From positions 245,811,993 through 245,875,992 of the forward strand of contig NC_073745.1 in assembly GCF_029784135.1 (NCBI RefSeq): a stretch of 64,000 nt of DNA, given 5' to 3'. Below are positions 10,020-21,569 of the stretch, piece by piece. A program made the translations under genes and the position numbers. The DNA comes from Toxorhynchites rutilus septentrionalis (taxonomy: Eukaryota; Arthropoda; Insecta; Diptera; Culicidae). Position 1 is the first letter of the stretch. The number at the start of each line of letters is the position of its first letter. The notes beneath the pieces were generated by a model. That model saw only the letters and a list, made by a program, of their open reading frames with translations. It was not told the DNA's origin and did no database searches.

Positions 10020-10640
10020 CGCTACAATAATTATATGAGGAATAGCATGCTTAACCATAGTGAAAGTCGCGCTTGTTTGCTGGTTCGTTTTCGTTGCACG
10101 AGCGATGTCTAGAAGTGCGATTCCACTGAGACAATACTCAATAACATGTATTCTTCTTCTTCTTCAATGGCACTAACGTTCCTAGAGGAACTTCGCCGTC
10201 TCAACGTAGTATTACTTGCGTCATTTTTATTAGTACTTAGTTGAGATTTCTATGCCAAATAACACGCCTTGAATGCATTCTGAGTGGCAAGCTCTAGAAT
10301 ACGCGTGATCACAGTGCATGTCGGAGGAAATTTCTTTGACGAAAAATTCCCCTAACCAGAACGGGAATCGAACCCGAACACCCGGCATGTTAGTTATGAC
10401 GCTAACCACTCGGCCACGGGAGCACAATAATAACATGTATTATGATATTTGATACTTGCAAGTACTGACATTGTTGTTTTCATTTGATGTCAAAAAAAGA
10501 ATGATTATGAGATGTGGAATAATGGTGCTGGTACAAAAAGTATATAACCGCATGTAGCCGAGTGTATGTCATTTGCGAAAAAGGCCACCGGAATAGCTTT
10601 CGAGATAAATTTTCAATGCATTCCAACAATTTTCACAAAT
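10020..10640 (+). repeat. Interspersed repeat split by a SINE
   Basis: 10020-10139 matches 63420-63520 inverted, and 10442-10640 matches 63205-63420 inverted. The intervening SINE is absent at the 63-kb copy. No coding function is supported; the 91-codon frame at 10562-10837 overlaps it and is probably spurious. Duplicated at 13680-14300. Confidence 0.6.
10153..10428 (-). mobile_element. Feilai-like tRNA-derived SINE (copy 1)
   Basis: On the minus strand the element begins at the tRNA-like head near 10423: GTGGCCGAGTGGTTAGCGT carries a pol III A box and GGTTCGATTCC a B box. A tRNA-unrelated body follows, and it ends in a (GAA)n tail at 10153. It is flanked by the perfect 13-bp target-site duplication AATAACATGTATT (10140-10152 and 10429-10441), so both ends are certain. 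The tRNA part has no matching 7-bp acceptor stem, which excludes a functional tRNA. It interrupts a repeat also found at 63.2-63.5 kb. Confidence 0.9.
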
Positions 10641-11039
10641 CGTACACAAAGGTATTGGTGAAATACTTACAACTTCAAGCTTACAAGTTTCGAAACGTGT
10701 ACGAAAAAGGGCACTGTGTTATTTTCGTAAGTAATAACGACCAGGAGCTGTCAAACTATATGCCTGCTGTTGTTGGAAGGGCTGCTAACTTACTTATATT
10801 TTTAACTTGGTTGAAAATTGTACCACCTATTTTTTAAAAGCCTTGTCGGAAACTACCTCCGTCCGTAACAGCCCCACTTTCCACTATTCAATGTAACGAA
10901 GGAACATGTTGTTTGCAAGTGATTGAAAAATCTTGAACGAGAATTGTGTTTGAAAATAATTTGATATTATAATGAAGGGTCAATTTAGGGTGATAATTTG
11001 CTATTATAATGAAGGGGATATTATTGTGAAGGGTCAATT

Positions 11040-11500
11040 TAGGGTGGTCTTCGTAGCCACATTGGTTGCGCGTTCAATTGACCATCTTTGTGTTGTGACA
11101 GAATAACGACGTTTCGATCGTTATTTAATAATAACGATTATCTGCGATGGAGATCGATCCACAGTCGAAGTAAGATCGATGCACCCATAGAACTGCACTG
11201 CTCTGCAAGAAACATCGAGCTGTTGTTCTATTAATAACATAATAATGATCATATCAACTGTCTCCACTGTCCGGTGGCCTAACTGAACAATGGAAGAACA
11301 AAAGGAATATTATTACGCCTAAATGGCTACTATGTAATGTATGCAATGGTATAGAAGGAGTACTCTTACGCCGAACAATGGCAACTGTGTAATGTGCTAT
11401 TTATAGATACGACTAAATATGTGACATGTACACGATTGTAATCCGGCTCTGCTACAGCTAAAATGCAAATGAGCCTGAATAAATAAACAAATGGTATAAA
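11040..11500 (+). mobile_element. tRNA-related SINE with hairpin tail (copy 1; also 14700-15160)
   Basis: Homologous to the well-delimited SINE at 21072-21569. The head (GTCTTCGTAGCCACATTGGTT) lacks part of the B-box region, consistent with an internal deletion. The 3' end is CGGCTCTG, a short loop, GAGCCTG, then AATAAATAAACAAATG. The second tandem copy differs by one base in this tail. Confidence 0.7.
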
Positions 11501-11504
11501 AAAG

Positions 11505-11640
11505 GATTAATTTGAAGATCAATCAATGAACAGTTCTGCGATTGAACCCATGACCATTCGCTTAGTAAGAAAACGTGGATATTTGAAGGTATACATAACA
11601 AAAAACCATTTTGGGCGGGATGAAGTCAGCCGGGTGAACA
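11505..11640 (-). repeat. tRNA-like SINE head fragment (also 15165-15300)
   Basis: On the minus strand ACTAAGCGAATGGTCATGGG followed by TTCAATC resembles a tRNA B-box region. The piece lies between the SINE tail and the duplication junction. Too short to assign to a family. Confidence 0.4.
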
Positions 11641-11644
11641 AATG

Positions 11645-14600
11645 GTATTTTGTCTCTAATTCTTTTTTAGTTTCGTCAACCTTACCACGAATAATCAACT
11701 CATAATCGACTTCCTCATTTGTTAAATGGTCTGCATGAGGAAACATGATTGCTCTTAAACAAAAATATGAACCACAAATAAGATTTCACAGTCAACATAC
11801 ACTTACAACACTATTTGATTTTGAATTAAATAGTGAACAAAACAAATAATATCTTCATTATGTACATACAAAGTAATAAATATTGTAAAAAAAATGTATA
11901 TGAAAAAATCTGTATAAATATAAATAAATATATAATATAATAAATGTAAATATAATATATGAATATGTATATGTATCTAATAATATAGTGATAATAAATA
12001 TTGTATTTATTATCTCGAAAATGATCCCGACTATGAAATATATTTTCCACTAATCGCACATCAGTTTACCTTTCCTCAAATAACCTCCAAAAATTCTCAA
12101 CATAAATTCCCAAATATGCGGCCTATATTCTCCAAAAAAAAATCAGCAACACAAATAATATGTTGCATAAATAAATAAACCTATTCTGGACCCTAATAAT
12201 GAACACAAAAACAACAATTCATTGAATTCCACAACATTCATTCATAATTTGAGACGCCACTAAAACAAATAATCATCGAAACGTATGCTATCATCAGGAC
12301 AAAAAAACCTGCAGTTGGGCGCCAATATGTAGCCGTGGGCTGGCCGATCCTCTAAAAGCGCGCAGCTTAAGCGCCACTCCCGAAGGAGACTGCCCGCCAA
12401 GATCGATTGCCCGGTTGAGACTCCCTTTAAGGGCGAGTTCCAGTACTGTTACTTCCGTGATAGAAGCACGGATCGTTCCAGCCAGGCTACGATGCTCTAG
12501 CTAGACCTCAACAACCAACTAAAGCCTCATCAATCTTCATACGAACCTAAAAGAAAACGGTAGCTTTCACCCGTGCCTGAGTGAATCTCATCACAGGCCA
12601 GGTCACTATTCTCCGCCAGAGAGCGTACCCCAATGGAATTAAACGAACATATAATTCAAATTCCGCGAAGCGGAAGACGGATTACAACCAAAAAGAACAC
12701 GCGAAATTAACGGATTCCCAAACATTAAATTTTAATAATTTAGTTTTGTAATTTTAATCGAGGAACAACAAATTAACATTTTACATTTGGTTACAAATGT
12801 TTTATTCCTTAGACCTATCTATTTCTTCTCTCACTGTTCTACTGTCTGTGTGCGCGTGCTTCTCAGTCATGACTTTGTTAAGTTTCGTTGTGCTTTGTTC
12901 AATATGTTAGTGTTTTGTGCTTTGTGCCGGGACTTTTATGGGTATGTCATTGTTCACGAATTACGCCATGGAACAATGGCTTTTGTTGGAAGCGTCTTTG
13001 TCTGGCTAACCAAATTTCCCGACTTTGGGCGATTCAAGGCAAAAATCTCCGTGGCGTCCTCACCGGACGCCACCCTCTACAGAAGAAGCAATTGGAACGG
13101 ACTCACCGTTTGAATCTTGTTGCTGATGGTGAATTTGTTGCTGCTGATCTGGTGCTTTTGAGAGTAGCTCTCTCATGGCTCGCTGCGTTGAGATAAAACT
13201 AATTTTCGCTGCTGTGGGTGGACAATTATTTTGTCCCAATTCAACGGTGCCTGTGGAGAATATCGCCGGCAAACATCGAACATGCACATTAGCACTTTGA
13301 TCGACTTTATCTTGACAATTTGTTCAATTCTGTTACCTGTTTATACTTGTAGCACTATCACGCTTTTTCTCAATTTTATTCTACGCGCCACACAAAATTA
13401 TCCTACTATAATTACAAAATTTAATATCTGGAAACAAAACGTTAACTTCCAAAAATTCTTACTTCAAACCTTCTAACACGAACAAACTAATCACGATCAA
13501 AATGTCGCGCACTTACACCTTTTTACGCTATCAGCAGACGAATATGCGAGCCCGGAACTCCTCAGATCAGGGAAAGTGAAATCAGTGAATTGAAGATCAG
13601 CTCAGTCCACATACCCATTATCTACCTTAGGGCAAATACATATAGAGTATGTTTTGCCCTAGAACATTTAACTGCTTACCGCTACAATAATTATATGAGG
13701 AATAGCATGCTTAACCATAGTGAAAGTCGCGCTTGTTTGCTGGTTCGTTTTCGTTGCACGAGCGATGTCTAGAAGTGCGATTCCACTGAGACAATACTCA
13801 ATAACATGTATTCTTCTTCTTCTTCAATGGCACTAACGTTCCTAGAGGAACTTCGCCGTCTCAACGTAGTATTACTTGCGTCATTTTTATTAGTACTTAG
13901 TTGAGATTTCTATGCCAAATAACACGCCTTGAATGCATTCTGAGTGGCAAGCTCTAGAATACGCGTGATCACAGTGCATGTCGGAGGAAATTTCTTTGAC
14001 GAAAAATTCCCCTAACCAGAACGGGAATCGAACCCGAACACCCGGCATGTTAGTTATGACGCTAACCACTCGGCCACGGGAGCACAATAATAACATGTAT
14101 TATGATATTTGATACTTGCAAGTACTGACATTGTTGTTTTCATTTGATGTCAAAAAAAGAATGATTATGAGATGTGGAATAATGGTGCTGGTACAAAAAG
14201 TATATAACCGCATGTAGCCGAGTGTATGTCATTTGCGAAAAAGGCCACCGGAATAGCTTTCGAGATAAATTTTCAATGCATTCCAACAATTTTCACAAAT
14301 CGTACACAAAGGTATTGGTGAAATACTTACAACTTCAAGCTTACAAGTTTCGAAACGTGTACGAAAAAGGGCACTGTGTTATTTTCGTAAGTAATAACGA
14401 CCAGGAGCTGTCAAACTATATGCCTGCTGTTGTTGGAAGGGCTGCTAACTTACTTATATTTTTAACTTGGTTGAAAATTGTACCACCTATTTTTTAAAAG
14501 CCTTGTCGGAAACTACCTCCGTCCGTAACAGCCCCACTTTCCACTATTCAATGTAACGAAGGAACATGTTGTTTGCAAGTGATTGAAAAATCTTGAACGA

Positions 14601-15304
14601 GAATTGTGTTTGAAAATAATTTGATATTATAATGAAGGGTCAATTTAGGGTGATAATTTGCTATTATAATGAAGGGGATATTATTGTGAAGGGTCAATTT
14701 AGGGTGGTCTTCGTAGCCACATTGGTTGCGCGTTCAATTGACCATCTTTGTGTTGTGACAGAATAACGACGTTTCGATCGTTATTTAATAATAACGATTA
14801 TCTGCGATGGAGATCGATCCACAGTCGAAGTAAGATCGATGCACCCATAGAACTGCACTGCTCTGCAAGAAACATCGAGCTGTTGTTCTATTAATAACAT
14901 AATAATGATCATATCAACTGTCTCCACTGTCCGGTGGCCTAACTGAACAATGGAAGAACAAAAGGAATATTATTACGCCTAAATGGCTACTATGTAATGT
15001 ATGCAATGGTATAGAAGGAGTACTCTTACGCCGAACAATGGCAACTGTGTAATGTGCTATTTATAGATACGACTAAATATGTGACATGTACACGATTGTA
15101 ATCCGGCTCTGTTACAGCTAAAATGCAAATGAGCCTGAATAAATAAACAAATGGTATAAAAAAGGATTAATTTGAAGATCAATCAATGAACAGTTCTGCG
15201 ATTGAACCCATGACCATTCGCTTAGTAAGAAAACGTGGATATTTGAAGGTATACATAACAAAAAACCATTTTGGGCGGGATGAAGTCAGCCGGGTGAACA
15301 AATG
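11645..15304. repeat. Tandem duplication, copy 2 (3.66 kb)
   Basis: Direct repeat of 7989-11644. The junction fuses a SINE end (AACAAATG) to the interior of gag, giving a chimeric 75-codon minus-strand frame (11519-11746) that opens like gag. On the right the similarity ends at 15304, before GAAAGCATCATT. Near-identity means recent origin or an assembly duplication. Confidence 0.9.
13813..14088 (-). mobile_element. Feilai-like tRNA-derived SINE (copy 2 by tandem duplication)
   Basis: Same element as 10153-10428, with the same flanking 13-bp duplication (13800-13812 and 14089-14101); it arose by the 3.66-kb segmental duplication, not by a separate insertion. Confidence 0.9.
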
Positions 15305-16624
15305 AAAGCATCATTTTCAAGAGTTTGAAAAAATATTTGTATTTATGGACCTTTCTTCCTCTTATACTGAAGGTTAGCTTGGAAAAAAGTAGAAGGGTCT
15401 GAGCCTAGGGGAATGGACGGAAGTTTGACGTAGAACTGTGATTGTTCAGAACACTTGGTTATTTTAAATGTAATTTTTTTCATTGTTCAGAAATCTGTTA
15501 GTTTAACTTTTTTGAAACTCTAAATAGTAGCCCTGAGAAGGTCCGTTCGTTGTTTGTACTCATAACCTTCAAACGGTTTATAACGAACAAAGAAAGACAA
15601 TAAGCTTCTGGCAGGTTGTTCAACTGTCTAATTGAAAATGATTAATGAATATCAGTGGGACACATAACAGATTGGAATGATAGATGAAGTATATGTGAAT
15701 CGGTAAAAAATTATATCGTCATTGATTACATTGAATATGAAATTTATGGGGAAGAAACGAAAAAACAAGTTGAAAATACTCACGATCTCTTAAAATGCAC
15801 ATGAAATCATGAAGTTGCTTTATTTGGGTAGCTATGGTATTGTGACTTCTTTCCATTGTCTTATTCTAATTATTAGGTATTGAAAGCAGTAGCTTTTTCT
15901 GTGAAATAATGTTCGTTTGCAGACTATCACAATCATGTCGTATTGGTTCTACTGCTCAATCTATCATAGAAGGAATTGAACCATCGAGAATTATGAATAT
16001 GAGTCATGAAGAATATTAATATCTCAATAAATCTTCGCATGATAATCGCTGCCTCCTCCTAATTAATGAACGATCACTGTATGTGTGCCACTTTCCTCGT
16101 AGCTTTGATGGAATCTTGCATCTGATTACTTCACACCTTGCTAATTTGTTAGATAGAACGAATCATTGCACGCAATTTTGTGTTACATTCAACATTCATG
16201 GGAGCGAAGTTGGAAGAAAGAATGCATAACACATGATTTACCTTCGCACCCGCTCGCAAAACATACCTCTTTTATTTGTTAAATTGTTCACTTGTTTTAT
16301 TATTTCCACTGTTGATGTCTCAGGCGAAAAAAATGTGGATAGATTTGCCGTCTAATGGTATATATTATAACATATATCGTAAGAACGATTCTGCGTAATA
16401 TGCATTTGAAAACTCTTAATAAACGTTACATTTTTCGTAGAGTGACCCCCTATATAGAAATCAAAGACGTAGTCCTACGTCATCCAAACGATGCCAAGCA
16501 TGGGATCGAACCAAAACAGACTGAAATGCAAAGCTATTTGATACGACTACGCTATCCACATAGCTGCTGGGGCTGTTGCACAATTACGTGAGAATATTAC
16601 ACCACACTATAAAATGAACTTGGA
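15305..16624. other. No recognised gene
   Basis: A+T-rich single-copy-looking sequence. A palindromic GACGTAGTCCTACGTC near 16464 belongs to a short motif that recurs at 20.98, 24.46, 37.55 and 63.0 kb. Confidence 0.4.
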
Positions 16625-16700
16625 TCTTAACAAATTAAGGACTGCACGTTTTGGGACAAACTTGTACAAATGAAGCGTCAGATTCCACAAATGAGATCGT
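16625..16700. repeat. Repeat shared with 58430-58508
   Basis: TTAACAAATTAAGGACTGCACG and the following ~55 bp match 58430-58508 in the same orientation with scattered changes. It is cut on the right by the inverted-repeat element that starts at about 16701. Confidence 0.6.
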
Positions 16701-17500
16701 CTTTTCACTGTATATAATCGAGTCAGAAATTTTTTTTTGCATGTATTTTTCGTTTTTTGAAAATAAAAGAGGAATTTGGTTATTGATGCATCCCCTTAAA
16801 GTCAGAAGACACCTTTCTCACATGAAAAAACTAAATTTATCCAGATTATCTCAGGAAGTGATAGTCGATCATTTTTGATGAAAAAAATCCTCCTACGCAT
16901 ATGTTCGAATTTCAACAATGATAGAGATATATAACTTTTTTTTTGTTTCGGACTCTGTTGCCTCAACCTGACTCTACATTAAAAAATACGCTACGGAAGA
17001 CGATTCTGATGATTTCATTTGAAAGATGAGAAAATTTAGTACAGGATATAGTAGTGGAACAACTAAATTAGTGGATTTCAATAACATTTTGGAAGTGAAA
17101 AACTTAAAAGTTAATAATTTTTAATGTGTTATTATTAATTTTATCCTAAAAAATTATATTAAACTAAATTGTTTCTATCAATTAAATTGAAGGTCTTTAA
17201 CCGCTCTACAATTTTTTCTTTGACTTTCAACGTCTATCTTTCTTAATTTGGCTGCAATATCGATACAAACAATTCCTGGTGAAAACTCGAGCAATATGTT
17301 CAAAAATTACGATTTTTACCCCACTGTACATGTAATAGCCACTTAAACTTCACCTTAACGTTGAAAGGTTACATTTCTTCTTGAAATAAGCCATATTTGA
17401 AATTAAAGAGAATATTTTTCCAAACTGTATGTAATCGAGTCCAAAATTGTATATAATCGAATCACTATAATCGAGTCTGCATATAATCGAGTCCGACCTG
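16701..17500 (+). mobile_element. TA-flanked inverted-repeat element (Tigger/pogo-like), left-truncated
   Basis: The interior is homologous to 4950-5200. The right terminus ATAATCGAGTCCGACCTG ends at 17500 and is followed by TA. Extra copies of the ATAATCGAGTC motif are clustered at 17425-17490. The first ~36 bp of the left end are missing relative to the 4.9-kb copy. No transposase is encoded. Confidence 0.6.
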
Positions 17501-17502
17501 TA

Positions 17503-18333
17503 TCAAGGCTCGAAATCTTCGAAGGTGAAAAATGAAGACCGACTCTACTCTCAGTAGCTTTGCTTCGACTAGAACTGCTTCGGCAGTCGCACACAACAAA
17601 AAGTAACTTGACTAGAAAATGAATTGACTAGCGTTGACTAGCGAGGATGACTGGTGAACTAGTCCTGTCAGTGGTTATGTTAACTGATTCGACTAATGAA
17701 TACAAATCTGCCTCTTCATTCAACTGACTTCAATCCACATTTCTACTCCCCTAGGAACGAAATTTATACCCGGGTACGCAATTTTATTTTTACGTTCATA
17801 TAAAGAGGAACGAAAACATGATTTCTAATGCAAAAAAGAAGTTACCTCATCAATGGACGATTTATTATCTACCCATCGTGAACTCAAACCAACGAAATTA
17901 TACATTTCTCAAGTATGCTATAAAGGTCCTCGCATTAGTATTAGTAAATAGCGTGAAAAATAGCGCACACACACTGCACGCTATTTTATACGTGTGAGTA
18001 ATTTTCGTGTACGATACAAAAGAATCTAGCTCACCTGTAGCGTATGTCAAATCTCGTTGAACTCAAACATCGATGCATGCACACGTACATGGGAGAGAGA
18101 AAGACAGGAATGAATTCGTTTTGGGGGAAGTCATTTCAAAATGCAATGAGGACAATTTGACTGGGAAGAATGAAATGATATAGTCGAGAGGGAGATAGCG
18201 ACTAAACGCCCGACTGACTGTTCAGTCGTTTTGGCGGAGAAACTGCGTGAAGAAGCCAAAAGTCATTACTAACTGAATACGGTCAGATAGTCAGTTGACT
18301 ATCCTCAGTTGACTATGATTATGCAGAGCCCTG
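17503..18333 (+). repeat. CAGGG-ended interspersed repeat, copy A
   Basis: About 830 bp aligning along its length with 55307-56160: GAAATCTTC, CTCTCAGTAGCTT, GACTAATGAATACAAATCTG, CACCGTGAACTCAAA-like and CTCAGTTGA blocks recur in order. It starts CAAGGCTCGAAATC and ends AGAGCCCTG, giving short inverted termini. The body is rich in GACTAG/CTAGTC. Termini resemble hAT-type MITE ends, but no 8-bp target duplication was found. Confidence 0.6.
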
Positions 18334-18455
18334 TATATTATACAAATACCGACTAGTATGGGATGGTAGCATATTTTTTGTTAATTTTAAGCTAATTTAA
18401 TGTTATAAATCAGGATGGCAAATTAGTTTTGGGTGTACGGATAACGATATGTATA

Positions 18456-18672
18456 AGCTCGTTACTCGAGTTTCGCTCTGGCTGGGGAAGCAGAGCTCTA
18501 CAAACTAGCGAAGCTGGGATCGTATAATGGTACCGCTGGTGACAGCTTGAGCTACGATGTTAACAGTAAATTTTCTACATTTGACAATGATAACGACGAA
18601 ACCCCCAACAATTGCGCGGTGTCTTATATTGACGCAAAGTGGTATAAATCATGTCATTTTAAGTAATTTTTA
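18456..18672 (+). pseudogene. Fibrinogen-domain exon fragment (pseudogene)
   Basis: This is a copy of part of the last exon of the downstream lectin gene (20235-20445). The frame stays open through the calcium-loop region (FDNDNDE) and the two last conserved cysteines, then ends at a TAA about 18663-18665. Changes are mostly amino-acid changing (for example His to Asp, Gly-Ala-Trp to Asp-Ala-Lys), so constraint has been lost. The first three exons are absent. A SINE tail interrupts the copy, and a short block at ~18991 (AACTCGAGATATCT) may be its continuation. It is an unprocessed partial duplication. Confidence 0.85.
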
Positions 18673-18694
18673 ATTTAAAAATTTAATCAACAGT

Positions 18695-18960
18695 GTGTAC
18701 AGCCCAACCGTGAACATTCCAACAATAGGAATAATCTTACGCCGAAAAAAAGGCGACATGTGTTGTGCATCGATAGAATAGGAATACTCTAACACCCAAA
18801 CGGCTACTGTGTAACAGATAAAATGTGTATCGATAAGATAGGAATAAACTCACGCCTAAAAATGTAATATACAACATGGGAAAAAATGTATACGATAAAT
18901 TCGGCTCTGTTACGGCTGAATTGCTAAAAAAGCCTAATAAAAATAAATAGATTAAAAAAA
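18695..18960 (+). mobile_element. SINE 3' part with hairpin tail
   Basis: Related to the 3' half of the SINE at 21072-21569: repeated TTACGCC-type blocks, then CGGCTCTGTTACGGCTGAA, loop, AAGCCTAATAAAAATAAATAG. It splits the fibrinogen pseudogene. One side of the hairpin carries a mismatch (GGCTC against AAGCC). Confidence 0.65.
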
Positions 18961-19359
18961 ATATGAAAATTATTAGATTAATGAAAAAAAAAGAACTCGA
19001 GATATCTCCCGAGATGCATTATTCGTGTGTAGATTTAAGCTACATCATTTGGGCCCTTACAGCCTGTTGATGAATTGACTAATAAATAAATCATAAATAA
19101 CAAATACTGCTACGATTGGGACCCACCGGATACAACACACAATGTATAGACTTCATTTTGGATAATTTCCTGAAGTGGAGCAAATTTCACTAGATGATGG
19201 AAGGAATCAATCAAAATTCATGAAACATCTTATTGCCGAAAAATGTTTAAAATTGGATTCTTGTGATGTGATTCTTATCGATTGTAGGAAACAAAACCCC
19301 TTTATTACCACATTTTTATCTAACGGGTATGGTTTACTACCGCTGTTAATCCCCGAAGA

Positions 19360-19402
19360 ATGATAGTATAAAAACAACTGCTTGTGAATGATTCGACCAG
19401 TC
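19360..19402 (+). promoter_or_regulatory. Core promoter of the fibrinogen-related gene
   Basis: A TATA box (TATAAAAA, 19367-19374) lies 32 bp upstream of an arthropod-type initiator CCAGTC whose A is at 19399. The start codon follows at 19428, giving a 5' leader of only about 29 nt. Spacing is that of a focused TATA promoter. Confidence 0.75.
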
Positions 19403-19427
19403 GTTCGGAATCTGGAGAACAAGCAAG

Positions 19428-20571
19428 ATGCTGAAACTGCAAATTTTCGTTTTTATCTGCACGCTCATTTTAGCGGTTGTGTACGCACAAGAGACACCGC
19501 AATCGTGTAGTACTTTTGGCTATGAAATACTCGCAGCTCGTTTGGACTCACTTGAAACTGCGTAAGTTTTGTGTTGTTTCAAAACCTTTGGATGAACTAT
19601 TTTTTTTCAGTATCGTAAAATCGCAACTGAAATCAACGGAAACCGCTCAGAACCTGCGAAGTGATGTCCTGCAGATTGCAAGAGACATACAAAATATGCA
19701 TAAAATTCTGGATGAAACAAGTGATATCAAAACAGGTTAATCACCTTTTTTCATGCTTCGTGCGTTATTTCACTCCCAGTATTGCGTTGAGGATAGCCTC
19801 TGATACAAATTTTGTTAAACATTGTTTTGTAATTTCGAACCAGGATTTTTTGTCGATTCCAGCAATTCCTGCTTCATGCGACGAAGTTCAAAAGAAAAGT
19901 TCCGATGTGTACATGATTGACACTTCCAGGGGCATTCGGAAACCGTTTCAGGTATTCTGTGATCAGGAGTTTGAAGGCGGTGGTTGGACAGTTTTCCAAA
20001 ATCGATACAACGGAGACGTTGATTTCTATCGTTCCTGGAATGAATACAAAGACGGTTTCGGTTCGCTTGATGGAGATTTTTGGTTGGGATTGGAAAATAT
20101 TCATCAGGTGAGATTATCATGCCCATTCGACTGGATAGTGATATTTTCTACTTTTTTCTCTTTATTCAGATTACTTATGCTGGTCCATATGAGCTTGCTG
20201 TTGTGGTTGAAAATTTCATGGGCGAAATTGCCACAGCTCGTTACTCGAGTTTCGCTCTGGCTGGGGAAGCAGAGTTCTACAAACTAGCGAAGCTGGGATC
20301 GTATAATGGTACCGCTGGTGACAGCTTGAGCTATCATGTTAACAGTAAATTTTCTACATTTGACAATGATAACGACGAAAACCCAAACAATTGCGCGGTG
20401 ACTTATATTGGCGCATGGTGGTATAAATCATGTCATTACAGTAATTTAAACTCGAGATATCTTCCGGCTGGTGCCAGTTTTGAGCCAAATAAGCTAATTA
20501 TTTGGAGTAAATGGAAGGGAGATTCGGAAATGCTGAAGAAAACTCGTATGATGGTCAGAAGGACGAAGTAA
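19428..20571 (+). CDS. Fibrinogen-related secreted lectin (FREP family), four exons
   Basis: Predicted exons are 19428-19561, 19611-19735, 19863-20107 and 20170-20571, all with GT-AG borders and consistent phases, giving 301 residues. Residues 1-20 form a signal peptide (MLKLQIFVFICTLILAVVYA). Residues ~30-86 form an amphipathic helical linker that may oligomerise. Residues ~91-301 are a fibrinogen C-terminal domain: GGGWTVFQNR at 125-134, DFWLGLE at 158-164, the calcium loop FDNDNDE at 232-238, and paired cysteines 92/119 and 243/256. Family members in insects are secreted into haemolymph or saliva and bind acetylated sugars on microbes; that role is inferred here. Length is usual for the family. 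A TATA promoter precedes it and a partial pseudogene copy lies 0.8 kb upstream. No transcript evidence is available. Confidence 0.92.
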
Positions 20572-20674
20572 TTGTATTGTATATCCGGCTAGAGTAATGA
20601 AAATGCGAGTAGTATTTGCATAAAATAATTGTATGGTATCTACAAAATACTGATAAATGAATAATTTCGCCAGA

Positions 20675-20680
20675 AATAAA
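20675..20680 (+). terminator. Poly(A) signal of the fibrinogen-related gene
   Basis: AATAAA about 104 bp after the stop codon, in an A-rich context with further overlapping AATAAA-like hexamers to 20698. Confidence 0.65.
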
Positions 20681-21059
20681 AACCATAAATAAAATAAATG
20701 TTTGTGTTCATAATATAATGTGATTTCCGACTCAGAAGAAATAGCAATAATTCTCATAGCTTATATGTTATGGTAAAAACTTTGACAATAGCAGTCGAAG
20801 CTATCGACGGTGGGCACTAGTGATAGATCCTCCTGATTCGACGGTTCATTCATTCATTCAGAAGGTCCCTGGATCATTTCCTGACCCGATTCTGATACCC
20901 AGAGCTTCCCTTGATGCTCAGAACCTTCAAAAAATCAGTACAGTAACGTTTCGTCTATATGATGCTCAAACATTCGAAACATTTTGACGTAGGATTACGT
21001 TACGTGGATTTACGAAATTTTTGCATCTCTTAGCACTCCATAACAATTCATCACAATGC
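20681..21059. other. Downstream flank; repeat shared with 27.2-27.35 kb
   Basis: 20985-21059 together with 21582-21660 is an inverted counterpart of 27160-27345 (blocks TTTACGAAATTTTTGCATC, GAAACTAACTATC-AACAATCGAAAA, ATTGGTCGAAATTG). The SINE at 21072 inserted into this repeat. No gene recognised. Confidence 0.5.
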
Positions 21060-21071
21060 ATAAGATAATAT

Positions 21072-21569
21072 TTGGGGGTCTTTATAGTCACTTGGTTACG
21101 CGTTCGCTTACCAAGCGATCGACCGTGAGTTCAAACTCAGGGCCCTCAATTGACCATCTTTGTGTTGTTATAGAATAACTACGTCTACGAAACCATCATC
21201 AGCGATGGAAATCGATCCACGGTGGAACAAAGATCGATTCATCCATACAACTGCTCTGCTCTGCAAGAAACATCGGGCTGCTGTTCTATAAATAACCCAA
21301 CAATGGATCAATATCAACTGCCTCCGCTGTCCGGTCTGCTGAACAATGGAAGAACAGAAAGAATACCTTTACGCCTAAATGGCTACTACTGTGTAATTTA
21401 CCATAATGTAATGGAACAGAAAACTTAACTCCTAAATGGCTACTACTAACTACGTGTAATTTACAATTTATAGAAACATGAACATATGTACATGTACACG
21501 ATTAAACCCGGCTCTGTTACAGCTAAAATGCTAATGAGCCTAATAAATAAATAAATGGGATAAAAAAAA
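21072..21569 (+). mobile_element. tRNA-related SINE with hairpin tail, intact ends
   Basis: A 498-bp element flanked by a perfect 12-bp target-site duplication ATAAGATAATAT (21060-21071 and 21570-21581). The tRNA-like head contains TAGTCACTTGGTTACGCG (A-box region) and GAGTTCAAACTC (B box). The 3' end folds as GGCTC...GAGCC with an inner AGC/GCT pairing, followed by TAATAAATAAATAAATGGG and an A-run. It is the best-preserved member of the family also seen at 11.04, 14.70 and 18.7 kb. A 68-codon frame inside (21222-21428) is not considered real. Confidence 0.88.

Larger units (their letters stand above)
7989..11644. repeat. Tandem duplication, copy 1 (3.66 kb)
   Basis: The segment from the GGTATTTTGTC inside gag to GGGTGAACAAATG is followed directly by a second copy (11645-15304). 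Reading both by eye, the only differences noted are a 5-bp insertion in copy 2 near 12466 (GAAGCACGGATCG against GAAGATCG) and one C/T change (near 11452 against 15112). The unit holds the gag start, leader, LTR, a Gln-rich ORF, a Feilai-like SINE and a second SINE. Confidence 0.9.

Noticed and set aside
10348..10423. Possible tRNA gene on the minus strand
   Set aside because: The A and B boxes are good, but the acceptor stem does not pair and the sequence continues into a SINE body with target duplications; it is the tRNA-like head of a SINE.
17503..18333. Firm hAT assignment for the CAGGG-ended repeat
   Set aside because: The termini fit, but no 8-bp target duplication is seen at either copy.
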